The notes under the pieces were generated by a model. That model saw only the letters and a list, made by a program, of their open reading frames with translations, was not told the DNA's origin and did not search any database. DNA of 64,000 nt, from NCBI RefSeq assembly GCF_002878395.1, contig NC_061120.1, positions 96,458,583 through 96,522,582 on the forward strand, read 5' to 3'. Source of the stretch: Capsicum annuum (taxonomy: Eukaryota; Streptophyta; Magnoliopsida; Solanales; Solanaceae). Below are positions 1-11,989 of the stretch, one piece after another. The position numbers and the translations under genes were made by a program. Numbering within the stretch: the first letter of the stretch is position 1; each line of letters begins with the position of its first letter.

Positions 1-614
1 TATTAAATACCCCCAGGACTCGATAGCATGAAAAATAAAGAATAACATACTCTTGAAAATAATAATCATTCATAGAGACATTTTCTCAAACACTTGTAGG
101 GCATAATTAAATCTCAGGATTCACTGAAACTTCCCAATTTTCACCCTTGGTGCGACGCGACACTATCGCGCTATGTCAATGCAATTTGACAATTGGTAAC
201 TGGGCTTGTGGCGCAACATGGTGGTATCACGTTGCCAGCTAGGATGAGACCTGGAAGCTTGGCACGATGCAGTACAACGGTGTTGACTCACTAGAAATTT
301 ACAAATTTGAAAATGAGCCCTGGCACATTACGCTAATATCGCAAAGCAACACTGGAAATTGAAATTTTTTATTTCCACTGGCTCTGGGAAGCGTTAGTGA
401 TTAAAATGACAATATTTAATGATTGGAACTTAAAATCGCAATAACTTCTTACCTGGTTATCGGATTTTGGAAAATTTTATACCATTGAAAAGCTAATTGT
501 TTTTCCTACTCAATGGCTTGCTCCTAGCTAAAAAATACTGAGCGTTTCGAAAATTTATTGTTGGATAACTCATGAATTGAGTGTTAAGTTAATCTTGAGA
601 AATATGGGGTATTA
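1..614 (-). repeat. Partial Tekay-type LTR (end only)
   Basis: The segment ends in a GGGGTATTACA terminus at 604-614, the same terminus as the two LTRs of the chromovirus at 18263-28283. The opening words about a 'cccccaggactcgat' tract match 19550-19565 of that LTR. A GC-rich patch near 150-280 and the shared LTR module near 425-520 follow in the same order as in the full LTRs. The start lies outside the window, so it may be a solo LTR or the edge of a whole element. Strand is assigned by analogy with the chromovirus. Confidence 0.65.
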
Positions 615-1238
615 CAGTTTAAGGCTTCAGGTACATCCGAATCCTTTAATTTTATAGATGAAGGTTATTTTAGTAATGGATATTGTAATAATTCTCTAGG
701 TTATTTCATGTAGTTTTGCTTTTTTTTTTTCATTTAGAGCTTTCGTACAGCTACCCTAAGTCATTTATGACTTACTGAAACTGGCAGTTTGACTACCGAG
801 AAGTTCGACTAGTTTTTAGAGCCAATTATCTAGTTTGAAGCCTCAATTAGTTCAAATTAGCTTCCAGTCAAACACCTTAGTTAAACGACCATGTATGCCA
901 ATTATGACAATTCCAACAACTTTGAAATGGAAATTGAGGCTTGGTGGACCCTTGGTTTGAGTCTCGAGTCATATGGAATCATTTTGGGCTATTAGCTACA
1001 AGTTAAGAAAAATAACACATGGGTGCGGACCTATAATTAGTCGAAACAACCTCATATAGAAATTTTAACTATGCCATGGAGTACAAAATGTCAATTTTTA
1101 TTCAAGTCAAACAATTGATGATGATATGGATACTATGAGTTCCAGTTTGAGTCCGACAAATGATTTCATAATGTTGATACTTTCTTGAGGTTATGATGAT
1201 GATGATTTGAGTCTTTGTTCATGCCTCGCATTGAGAGT

Positions 1239-1268
1239 TGGGTATGATATGATATGGTATGATAGTTG
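1239..1268. repeat. Short GATAT-type simple repeat
   Basis: A run of imperfect 'atgat' units lies inside the LTR fragment, close to a short GAT run at 1195-1210. It is ordinary low-complexity sequence. Confidence 0.5.
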
Positions 1269-1693
1269 ATTATTATAGATGATATTCATAAAGTTATGGA
1301 TCTTTATTTATTTATTTTTCTTTTATTGTACCCTCTGGGCTAATGGGAGTCCACATTGGGTTATTTATTTTTCCGCACTTACTGACTTATGGGGGCCATT
1401 TTAGTTGTAATAATAGTGTGATCTTTTTTTTGCTATTCTATTTTATTTATTTATATATGCACAACATTGTTGGAAGTTATTTATAGGTTTTCCCCTTTTA
1501 CCTTGATTAACTTATTTTATCTTGTATGCTATTGTATTTTATATAATGATTTAGCTAACTCATATGATGATTCCTACAGACTACTTATTGTTTTGGTACT
1601 CATACTACACTTTTGTAACTTTTTCATAATGACTTGTGGTACTAGTTGTTGTCCTTGATGCGATGCTCGTGTTGGGTTTATTTCAGAGATTGG

Positions 1694-1698
1694 GTGAG
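1694..1698. repeat. Left target-site duplication GTGAG
   Basis: GTGAG precedes the TGATTAAC terminus of LTR A, and the same five bases follow LTR C at 30203-30207. Five bases is the usual length for Ty3/Gypsy integration. The flanks read as one continuous LTR if the array and one copy of GTGAG are removed, and the LTR at 54555-58338 has 'gggtgagct' at the matching place (about 57992). Confidence 0.8.
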
Positions 1699-3110
1699 TG
1701 ATTAACGCTCACCTATACCATGGTTTTGATATAAGACTATTGTTGTCAGTTAAACTCAACTCTGGTTGATGTCAAATCGTTAAGAAGTGAGTCTTGTCCT
1801 CAAGACCTATAGGAATTGGTAGGGAGTAAGTGTATGTATGTAGTGCAAACAAAGTAAAATGCATGAACTAAAATGGAGAAGAGTGGTTAGGGAAGTCCTT
1901 CGATCAAAATCAAATCAAACTACATGGTTGAGATTTCTTTATAGGATAAGTCTTGGTATTATGTCTTCTTAGGAGAAAATAAGGAATGGGTTATTGTAAT
2001 TTAATGACAATTTTAGTCATCAACTACATGGGTAGGATAGGCTGAGTTTTCTTGAGGATAATATTTCAACACACTCTCAAGATTATCATCCATGGATCCT
2101 TTCGGATACCTCATGGATGTGGCATTAATAACTACCTATTACCTTAATTGGAATCGCTATTTCTTGGAAGATGCCCAAGAATATAACTAGTCATTAGTCC
2201 ATCTTTATCTTTAAGATGGTAAAAAGAGAACTAACTACATGCGTTATTGTTCACTATCGCCTTATCGCACATATCCCATTTTCAAGGATTATATAGGATC
2301 CCTAAAGTTCACTCACATCCCTCTTTCAAGGATGATTTGAGCTTTTGAGAATTTGGGGTTTTCACCCACAAATCCCAACTAAATCAAACAAGCAATAGTG
2401 AAACCAACAATCAATGACTAAGAATCTACACTAATAAATCACAACCCACACATATTTGTACCTTAATTCAACATAATCCCAAAATAAATTAGCTACTCAT
2501 GAAGTTAGGAAAGAAGAATATACCAAATTGGTTGTTCAATGCTTCCATTAAAACATCCAATCAGGAGTAATCAAATATCTAACTTCAACGGCAACCACAA
2601 CTAATTGAAAAATTAACCACAATAAATTTCCAAAATTTTGTAGGGTTTACAAAGTCTCGAATTGCATTTTCAAAGTTCAATAATCTACCATGTTTAGGGA
2701 TTTTTCCCCTTTTAATTTCAGACCATCTATATAAATGTCATTTCTTACCTTGGGCCATACAACCACATTGCTGTGATTGAGGCAGCATACCTGCTATCAC
2801 GATCACCGCAATCGCCTTCAAATCATTACAATCATAGGATTTGACCTAGCTTGACTTCCCATGATAGAGGTACTCATACCGCGATTGCGGTAAATGAGAC
2901 CAAATTCCTTCTCATGGTCTTTCAGCTACACTTCTCTTCACTCTTTGATCACTTTATAGCTCTATTCCACACCATTCCTTTTTACCATCTATATACCTAC
3001 AAAATGTTGAAATTAGTGCATTCCACTAAAAAAATGTCTCGTTCAGATCTCAAAATCATAGTAGTCTGCGCAAATTTTGCTATAAATGATTGGTAAATTC
3101 ACCACTCATT
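1699..3110 (-). repeat. Athila-like LTR A (3' LTR in element sense)
   Basis: Starts TGATTAAC and ends in 'accactcat', like LTR C. It carries the shared landmarks 'gctcacctatacc', 'ctcaagacctatagg', 'cggatacctcatggatgtgg' and a patch rich in 'gcgat/cgatc' words at 2770-2900. The last two bases are uncertain because the final CA is mutated. Length is about 1.41 kb. Confidence 0.8.
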
Positions 3111-5124
3111 GATACCCCCAACTTGAATCTTTTCTTGTCTCCAAGAAAAACTACTTTTTACTCAATGAGACAATGCAAAATTTATTCCCATTTATACAAA
3201 TGAATGAGCGCAATGACTTCAAACTTGATTGGAACCACAAGTAGCTCTCCACTTGGTCAAAGATATTCTCACGACTCCCCTCAACATGAAACACAGTATG
3301 TAGACGCAAATGAATTTAAGGAAAAATAATGCATCACTCGCTACCTCTCTTGAGGTTAGACCTTATTAAAAGAAACTCAACTACACTTCTTATCCTCTTT
3401 TTCAAGAAGATAACAATTTCACCTACCACAACTCGTTTACATGCCGCCTCACAAGAAGGATAATCACACACACCAAATTATGAGATATAAAACAAGGGTT
3501 GTTAGTACGAAACACTGGTCTCTCAAAAAGAAACTCTCTATGCTAACAAGTGCCATACCATAAGCCTGCCCTTATTATCAATCATCATTATAGTGACTGC
3601 ACTTGGTTGGAGATCTAAAAGTACTTCTTGAGTTTGTAATGTAGGTTCAGGAAAGGGTATTAGATCATTTGGGAAAAAAGTGACTACACCCTCCTTGAAC
3701 ATCTACATCACACTATTTTCATCAAAAATTAGATCATGGACCATTTTATTTGTTTTCAAAATTCAAACATGCCTATATTTGCTACTTTGATTTGCCCAAC
3801 TCTTTTGGAAGCATTTCTTTCCAACTAATTCTTTTGCTATCTCATGTTGTTCCTTCCTTTTATGAGTCCTTTCTTTTAAAATTTTACACTCCTCTTTCTA
3901 TTCTAAGCATCATAGGCATCCACTTACATTATCATGGCCCAAGGTCATCCTTTTGAAACTCACCACCCACAACTTAGGCATTTGGCATCAATTTCCATTT
4001 TTTGGGTTCAAGGGTGCAAGGTTCAAAGGAGGAAAAATATTGAAAGGTTCAAAGATTTTAAGATGGTTGCCAAAGAAAAGCTTAATGGTTCAAAATGGGT
4101 AACTGAAGATACTCCGCTATGCATGGTTATGCTATTTAGGCTAAAGTGGGTTCCTATTTCCACAAGGAAGGCCTAATATCATTTCAACAACCAAGTATTG
4201 ACTCAATTATTCTTAAGAGACTAAAAGGGAAAGTTCTAGATGGCACAAGTAGACATGAGAGTTAGGAAATTATGCTCACCTCACATGGCATGAAAACTCC
4301 CCAAAGAGGATCAATTACACTTCCTACTAGAAAGAAAATGGATTATTTACCAATTTCTAAAAGATAACTACTTCGAAGTCACAAAAAGAGGTAAAGTACT
4401 GTTAGAAAAAAATTCAAGTCCATGCCATTGATTTTCAAAAAAAAATTGACTGAGGGGGGTGTTTATTTCACATTTGTGCCATACACAATGTTATTTTTCT
4501 AGAATCAACTCAATCGATTGTCTCATTTTTTGACTTTTATGAGGGCAAACAATATTTCTACTCAGAATTCACCATGGGTATAAGTGAGATCCCAAATACA
4601 AAATGCAATAAGTACTTTGTTTCCCTTGCATTTATAGCTTCGAAACTACGGGTACTTAGACTTCCCTTGTATCCATAGCTTAAAACCCAATCACGATGAT
4701 TTTATGTTAATATTATAGTCACTCAATCTATCATAGGAAAAGGTTCATCTACAATTAATCACAATATGCCCAACAATATTTACGATTGGGGTGTGACTTC
4801 ATTGATTATGGTGCCCAAACATAAAAGTAATCTACACACCCAACTTAAAGTCTTGAAATGTCCTCACTACAGTAGACAAAATAAATATGAGATTTAAAAG
4901 GGAATCCCTTACAAAGCAATACTATTTGTTGAGGATGCTAGGATCGCGAGTGGAGTGACTGCGATCACAGCCCTTAGACCACGGTCGTAGTAACTAAGGC
5001 TGATTTTCCCTATTTTTTCTCTGTTTTCATGCACAACTACCATTTTGTAGCTCTATTATTCCCTTACTTTTTTAGACTGCTGACTTGTGTCCAAACACCT
5101 ACAAAATTGCCTCTCATCAAGTGC
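3111..5124 (-). other. Long 3' non-coding part of Athila-like internal 1
   Basis: No gene is supported here. A polypurine tract (GTTGGGGGTATC on the minus strand) lies next to LTR A at 3111-3123. Two further PPT-like tracts lie near 3962-3973 and 4838-4850. The segment aligns with 9277-10449 in the second internal region, and again from about 4805 with 13000 onward. A long spacer between integrase and the 3' LTR is typical of Athila-type elements, which may carry an env-like frame there; I see no such frame. Confidence 0.6.
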
Positions 5125-5966
5125 CTAATTTAACAAAATTATAATTTCCTTCTTTACCATTTCTGGCGTAGGTATATTAATCCTCTTTTGATGTTCCACA
5201 CTTGGCGCATGATCTTGTTCTATCTTTATTTTGTATGGAAAAATGTCGGGGGCTATTCCTATGATATTTGTAATTGTTCGTCCAATGGCACGAATGATAT
5301 TTTTCACCACCAATTTCAAAGCTTCCACTTGGTAGGGCTCGAGATAACTTGTAATTATAATAGGCAACGTATCTTCATCCCCCAAGAACATATAATTATG
5401 ATAGGGCAGGAAAGGCTTCATTTTAATTCTGGGTAGCTTAAGATTTGATGGTTTTGTGGGTGGGCTCTCATGGTTTTCAAGATCAAGGTCCAACTTTATT
5501 GGGTTCTTGGTATAAGATCCATGTCCCCTTAAAGTTCAACCAGTTTATCAAACTCTTCAATTTTTTCTCTTTCACAATTCCACAAAACCCTTATCGATGG
5601 ATCATCTACGAAACTCACATTGACATGATTCGTCACCTCACCATCAATGGTATCAATCACTAATATTACCTGTAAATCCATTGGTTGCTCCATGGAATTT
5701 CATACATTGAAAGAAACCTCTTTATTGTTTAGGAGAAACTTTATCTCTCTGCATTCCAAATCCATCAATTCTTTCTTGATGGCAAGGAATAAACTTTCGA
5801 GACTAATTGGAATTTTATGGTCCAAAGCACAATCAAGGATCACAAAGTCACTTGGAAAGATGAACGGGTCAACTTTACTAAGCACAACATGAAGAATTGC
5901 CATAGGTTTCTTAATGGATAGGTCAGCCATGAAAAATATCATTGTGGTGGGTTGCATTTTACCCAA
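5125..5966 (-). pseudogene. Athila-like protease and PR-RT linker remnant, internal 1
   Basis: The frame at 5700-5966 matches the second half of the aspartic protease domain of Athila-like pol (MAD, FIFPSDFVILDC, SLESLFLA). The frame at 5125-5493 matches the linker that leads into reverse transcriptase and ends in MVKKEIIILLN, just before the RT palm. Sequence then jumps into the post-integrase spacer: RT, RNase H and integrase are missing. Comparison with 13360 and 15970 in internal 2 shows that about 2.6 kb was deleted. This copy cannot encode a polymerase. Confidence 0.75.
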
Positions 5967-7829
5967 CCCAAGTTTGTGAAATATGACATTAAATTTACAC
6001 TTTCCCTAAGGTTACACAAGGCTTTTGCAAACTTGAAATTTTCAATAGTACACGAAATTGTGAAGGCACCGGGGTCTTTTTTTTTTTTACCATTATTTTT
6101 TAAATAATGGCACAATGATGTGTTATTTCAATGGTATCATCCTCTTTAAACAACTTTTTCGAGACCAACTCCTTCAAAAATTTAATGTTCCCCAGCATAT
6201 CTTGCAATGCTTCTATTAAAAGAATGTTAATGAAGAGGTTTCTAAATTTATCAACGAATCTTTTAAACTTAGCATTTTCCCTTTTTTTCTAGAATCATTT
6301 TGGGAATAGAGGTCAAATTGTGATGGTCAGAATTAAGACAGTTTGACACTCTTTCCTCATTAAATTTTCAAGGGTAACCTCATTTGGCCTTTCCTCATCA
6401 TTATTTGACCCCTTTTATTTCATATTTGTTTGCTAATATTTTTCTGTTTCATCGAGATAATCATCAAGTTCCATTTCTTTGCCAGTAATTGTTCTCCTTT
6501 GATTGACAATCAGATTTATGGCCGTACCACTTGATACTTCTTCATTTTCTCTTTCCATGAGGTGCACTGATTTGATTCAATTTTGCTTATATTTTTTTAT
6601 GGCGATTGAATGAGACTCGATCGTTTGATGAAACTTAGAGGAATCATTCCTTATTTCTATCACTTTATTTTTAGTCCCTTCAATTCAAACAAAGATTTAA
6701 ATGAAAATATCTTCATTAATGCTTCCGTCCCTTTCACATTGAGGTATGCCCCGATTTTCGTTATTCCAACCTTGATTCCCACATTGCCTATGAGAGGTAA
6801 CACAGAAACCCTCTAGATAATTCGACAACCATCTTCTCCCATTATTAAGTACCTTTTCTTCCTAATCTTCAAATGCCTTGGTATCCTTTGCATCTATAAT
6901 ATTGGCTCTTTCAATGGAGGTCCCCAACACATGTTAAGTAAGAAGTTCAAGGTGTGACATTACCTTAATAATACTTGATCTCCTTCCTTCTCCTGACATC
7001 TTTGATCGTGACACACAAAGGATGAGGAGGGAGCCCCCACAACTACCTCCGCATCCTTTGGTGCCAACACCTAGCCAACCTAGCTAATAGATCTAACCTC
7101 TATCATGCAACCCGATATGATGATTTAATAAGGGATCCACCGGATGCATTTTCCACTATGGATTTGTTGGTTTAGTCCAATTCTCTATAGAAATCTTGGA
7201 GAATCTTATTTTCTAGCATCTCAAGAATTTTTCATTTCAGCAGCCTCTCCTTAAATCCCTCTGATGCTTCATACCAATGCTCCCATGAAATTGGCAGAAA
7301 TTTATGATTTGATCACATAATTTTAGTATCTTTGAAGGTGGGAAGTGTTGATTTAAGAAAGTCTCTGTAAGTGTAAACTATGAGGTGATTGACCTGATCT
7401 AAAGGGATCGAATCCACCAAATCACCTCACCTATTAGAGAAAATATAAAGAGATGCGACCTTAACATTTCTTAAAAGATGTGTGCAATATCAAAGGGGGC
7501 ACAAACTTCTATAAAGTTCTTCAAATGAAAATTGAGATCCTCATGAGCTTGTCTCCCAAAGAGTCCCTTCATTAGAATAAATTCGAGGTGATACCCATGA
7601 CATAAAAAATGTTATTTCCCCCGGTAGGGGGTATACAGAGAGCACTAGCATGCTCTTCATTGCCAAGATAATTCATAGCTTCAATATGTTCATATGAGGG
7701 GTTGTTGATGATTCCCTCTTGGCTAATGGAGATTCGGAAGAAATAGTGATTACCTACAAAGAAACAAAAGAAACAAATAAAGTAGATCAAAATCACCACG
7801 GGTGTACTAAAAGCTACAACCAACACCAT
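5967..7829 (-). pseudogene. Athila-like gag remnant, internal 1
   Basis: Minus-strand frames run from the gag start region (SYEHIEAMNYLG, 7572-7829) through HEDLNFHLKNFIEVC (about 7515-7560) and toward the end of gag near 6900, with many stops and frame changes. The same words occur in the second copy (28446-28733 and 17660-18058). Gag would form the retrotransposon particle. The stretch 7381-7440 is uninterrupted here but split by the chromovirus in the other copy, so it serves as an empty-site reference. Confidence 0.65.
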
Positions 7830-7851
7830 ACAAGTGAAAACTAAGTCTCAC

Positions 7852-7869
7852 TCCCTAGCAATGGTGTCA
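7852..7869 (-). other. Decayed primer-binding site of internal 1
   Basis: The minus strand reads TGACACCATTGCTAGGGA two bases inside LTR B. It resembles the TGGCGCC.TTG..GGG type of PBS common in Athila-like elements and seen well preserved at 47984. The differences are mostly G-to-A, as expected from deaminated methylated CpG sites. Confidence 0.65.
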
Positions 7870-7871
7870 TT

Positions 7872-9276
7872 TGATTAACTCTCACCTATACCATGGGTTT
7901 GATATAGAACATTCGTTGTCAAAAAAACTCAACTTAGGTTGAGATCGAATCCTTGACGAGTGAGCCTAGTCATCAAGACCTATAGGTGTTGGTAGATACT
8001 AAATGTATGTCCATAGTGCAAACAACGTAAAATGAATTAATTAAATGGGGGGTTTGGTTTGGGAAGTTCTTCAATCAAAATCAAATCAAACGACCAACTA
8101 GAGTGACTATTTTTGTTGAGATATCAAAATAGGATAAGTCTTCGTATTATGACTTCTTAGGGGCAAATAATGAATGGGTTATGATAATTGAATGCAAATT
8201 TTGCTCATCAACTACATGGGTCGGCTAGATTGAGGTTTCCTAAGGCTAATCTTTCATTCCACTCTTAATATTATCTTCCATGGATCTTTTCGGATACCTC
8301 ATGGATGTGGAAAGCATAACCAACTATTACTATAATTAGGCATCCCTATTTATAGGAAAATGCCCAAGCATATAGCTAGTCCTTAGTCCACCTTCATCTT
8401 TAAGATAGTTAAAAGAGAACCAACTACATCTATTATTTTTCACTATCGCCTTGTCACCCTATATCCCTTTTTTCACGGATGATATAGAATCCCTAAAGTT
8501 TACTCACATCGCTCTTTCAAAGATGATGTGAGCTTGTGAGATTTTTAGAATTTGAGGTTTTCCCCCACAAATCTCAACTATATCAAACAAGCAATAGTGA
8601 AACCCATAATCAATGACTAAGAATCTACACTAATAAATCACAGCCCATACATATTTTCACCCTAGTTAAACATAATACCATGATAAGTTACTTAGATACT
8701 CATTAAGTTAGGAAAGAGGAATATACCAAATTGGTTTTTCACTGATTGGATTAAAACATGCAATAAAGAGTAATCCAATATCAAACTTTAATTACAACCA
8801 CAAATAATTGAAAAATTAACTGTAGTAAATTTCCCCTATTTTATAGGGTTTTTAAAGTCTCCAATTTCAAATTAAAAGTTCAATAATCTCTTCTGCGAAG
8901 GGATTTTCTCCCCCTTTTGATTTGGAACCACCTATGCAAAATTTTATTTCTTCCCCTGGGCCATAAACCCAAGATACTATGATCGCAACAACTTACCCAC
9001 GATCGGAGTCATCGTGATTGCATTTAGATCATTGTGATCACTGGATTTGACCTAGCTTGGTAGATTGCGATTTTTTTCTCAGACAGTGTTCTCTGTAATT
9101 GAGACCAAATTCCTGGTCAGGGTCTTCAGCTACACTTTTCTTCACTCTTTGATCCCTTTAAAACTCAATTCCATATATTTCCTTTTCATCACTTGTATAC
9201 CTAAAATGTGGAAATTAGAGCATTCAACTAACAAAATTGTCTCGTTCACATATCCAAATCATAGTAATGTGCACGA
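7872..9276 (-). repeat. Athila-like LTR B (middle LTR, end truncated)
   Basis: Starts TGATTAAC and follows LTR A closely (for example 'ttttcggatacctcatggatgtgg' at about 8287). Near 9276 it jumps from 'gcacga' to 'acttgaat', skipping about 45 bases that include the 'accactcat' LTR terminus and the first bases of the internal region. The LTR is shared between the two internal regions of the array. Confidence 0.75.
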
Positions 9277-10449
9277 ACTTGAATATTTGCTTGTCCTCAA
9301 GCAAAACTACTTTTTACTCACTAAGACAATGGAAAATTTAAGCCCATTTATACAACTGAATGTTCACAATGACTTAAAACTTGATTGGACCCATAAGTAG
9401 CTCTCCACATGGGCAAAGCTATACTCAGAACTCCCCTCAACATGAAACACAATATGAAGACACAATTAACTTTTGAGGAACAATAATGCAACACTCACCA
9501 CCTTTCTAGAGCTGACTTCTTATTGAAAGAAACTAAACTAAGCTCTTTTGCCTCATTTTGGAATAGATGACAGTTTGACCTACCTAGAGTTATTTACTTG
9601 TCGTCGCACAGGAAGGAAAATCCCACACACCAAATTATCAAATATGAAACCAGGGTTGTTAGTGTTATACACTGCTCTCTCAAAAAGAAACTCTCAATGC
9701 TAACAAGTGCCATACTATAATCTTGCCCATGTTTTCAATCGCCACTACAATGACTATACTTTGTTGGAGATCTCGAAGGACTTTTTGAGTTTGTAATGTA
9801 GGTTCAAGAAAGGGTATGATATCATTTAGGAACAAATTTACTACACCCTCCTTGAATATATACATCACACTATTTTCACCCAAAATTAGACCATGGACCA
9901 TTTCACTTGTTTCTGAAATTCACACATGCCTATATTTGCTAGTTTGATTTACCCTACCCTTTTGGACGAATTTTTCTTTCAACTAATTTTTTTTATATAT
10001 CATATGGTTCCTTCCATTTATGAGTCCTTTCTTTTTAACTTTTTTCACTCTTCTTTCTTTGCTAAGCATCATAGGCATCCACTTACATTATCGTGGCCCA
10101 AGGTCATCTTTTTAAAACTCACCACCCCCAACTTAGGAATTTGGCCTCAATTTCTATTTTTTGAGTTCAAAGGGGTAAGGCTCAAAAGATGAAAAACATT
10201 GAAAGGTTCAAGGCTTTTAATAAGGTTGCAAAAGAAATGATTAAAGACTCAAAATAGGTAACTAAGGGAACTTCACTATGTAGGGGTAGGTTATTTAGGC
10301 TAAATTGGGTTCCTATTTCAACATGGAAGGCCGAAGATCATTTATCCAACCAATTATAGACACAATTACCCTTGAGAAACTACCGGTGCATTTTCTAGAT
10401 AGAACAATTTTGCATGAGAGTTAGACATTTATGCTCACCACATATGACA
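9277..10449 (-). other. Truncated 3' non-coding Athila-like segment
   Basis: This parallels 3120-4290 beyond LTR A, with the same landmarks ('ctctccac.tgg', 'atcataggcatccacttacatt', 'ccaccccc/acaacttagg'). It stops abruptly where LTR D begins, after 'tgctcaccacatatgaca'. No gene is supported; short frames here are shadows in AT-rich DNA. Confidence 0.6.
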
Positions 10450-11989
10450 TGCTCATAACGCTCAAACTATACTTTTGAATTGGTGTAAGTGATCGTTGTC
10501 AATATAAAATCCAACTAGGTTGGGGTTGAATTCCACAGGAAATAAGGTGTGAACTCAAGTTAGTTGCGATTTAATTCACTGATACTTTAATGTTTCCTGA
10601 AATAGGGGTTTAAGTTTCATAAGTAATTGTTTGACACTTTCATTTTGATGTTCGAAACCATGATTTTATGAGATAACCAGAATTATGTTCGCTAGGGCTT
10701 ACGGTACATGAAATGTGCTAAAGGTGACTCCTCACGGTGGTTAGGATAAAAATCTATCTTTATCGATGATATTCTCAAATGTCTCTCGACCTATTTAAAG
10801 CATATAATTTTCCAATCCTCTCGGACATAGGAAATTGCTATTCACTGCCCAGATTTTACCTCAAGTTAATCAACCTAGTTACAACATTAATTATTAAACA
10901 AAATATTTCTGAGTCCCTGTTGATAATTCACTTCCTACTCTTTATAATTTCTTTCTCAAGCAAATCAATGTAGGTATGCATGTTGTTTGCAACCAACAGA
11001 CATCAATTTAAATCTCATAATTATCAAGAAATCCTAAGATCTATTGAATCTTGAGTATTTAGCACCTCTTCATGACCTAACCCTAGATCCCATAATTCAG
11101 GTTAATGAGGTTTAGCCACTCATGATTCAAGAAACAAGTACACAAATTGAATTCATAATTGAGAAGATTATCGTACAACTATGATGAAGATCAAAAAGTA
11201 TAACTTGAATTAATTTACAAGACAAAACTCCCAAAATATAAGTCTAGAGAGAGAGAGAAATCATTTGTGGCAATGTATGTTGATAGATAAGTTCTCTTTT
11301 TTCTCAACCCTAAAACAAGACTTTCAATACTTAACCCTAAATAAAGATACAAAATAGAATTTTAACCTTTTTCTCGAAATAAAAGATGACGTCAGTGACA
11401 GCTTATCAGGGGTTTGACGGCTTATCACGGATGTCGTCAGCCCCTCTGCATGTTTGGCTCTTACTGCCTAAGGTTGACGACGATGATGACAGCCTATCAC
11501 CTTCTTAACGACATGTCATGGATGTAGTTACAAAAATTTCTTCAATTTCCATCTCTATTTAAGATGAACGGTATCCTTGACAGCTTATCACCAGGCTGAT
11601 GATGTGTCATGGATGTCACCATAAAACTTTCTTCAACTTCTATCTTATGTTTAAGGCTGGCGACACTTCTGACGCCGTATCACCATCCTGACGAGTAATC
11701 ACAAAGTGTCATATAACTTCAACTCATGCCAAATCTCTAGTTGAGTCTGACAACAACTATAATAGCCTATCTCAGGGATGACGACTTATCACAGATGTCG
11801 TCAGCCACACTTCTTTTTAGATTCCTCCAGATTTCAACTTCTTTGCTTCCATTATTGTTGGTTCTCTATCCCATCATCTTAAAGTGTAAAATCAGGCATA
11901 AACAAATCAAAAATGATAGAAGTTGCTTAAGACTTCGCAATTACTCTTGGTTAAAGGTCCTAACTGTGTTAGCAATTGGTCACAAATCA
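10450..11989 (-). repeat. LTR D, a diverged Athila-like LTR family
   Basis: It begins TGCTCATAACGCTC and shares the early landmarks of LTRs A-C ('acgctca..ctatac', 'gttgtcaat', 'ggttg.attcc'), then differs strongly. It ends in 'aaatca' and is followed by a PPT-like 'acaccctcaac', the arrangement seen after LTR A. About 1.54 kb long. It holds a five-unit tandem repeat. No matching second LTR is in the window, so it is either a solo LTR with adjoining internal DNA or the scar of recombination with another family. Confidence 0.65.
11385..11840. repeat. About 91-bp tandem repeat, five degenerate units
   Basis: A 'ga.agc.tatca' word recurs at 11397, 11488, 11579, 11671 and 11759, a spacing of 90-92 bases. 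Each unit also carries a 'gatgtcgtca/gtcatggatgt' word and a T-rich stretch ('cttcaa.ttc.atct'). The block is more GC-rich than its surroundings and lies inside LTR D. Confidence 0.75.

Larger units (their letters stand above)
686..1698 (+). repeat. Left half of an interrupted Gypsy LTR
   Basis: The start is placed by similarity to the LTR beginning at 54555: both share a 'gagctt..cc.tagcc..cc.aagtc.tt.atgact' stretch (736-775 here). The right part, with 'tactcatactacactt' near 1598, matches about 57900-57915 in that LTR. The sequence breaks at GTGAG (1694-1698), where the Athila-like array begins, and resumes at 30203. Joined, the two halves give about 1.3 kb, much shorter than the 3.8-kb relative, so this is a related but different family. 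The left end is approximate. Confidence 0.55.

Noticed and set aside
1467..1658. Hydrophobic 63-residue frame in the left LTR fragment
   Set aside because: It is an AT-rich frame inside a recognisable LTR, with no homology words.
5188..5436. Plus-strand frames at 5188-5892 and 16016-16213
   Set aside because: They mirror the minus-strand Athila-like PR and linker; the retroelement words are on the minus strand.
7572..7829. Possible membrane protein (FICFFCFFVGNHYFF)
   Set aside because: The hydrophobic part lies upstream of the gag start and recurs at 28446-28733; it is leader sequence of the Athila-like element.
9065..9400. 111-residue frame
   Set aside because: It crosses the LTR B edge into the 3' spacer, and the homologous stretch after LTR A does not keep the frame open.
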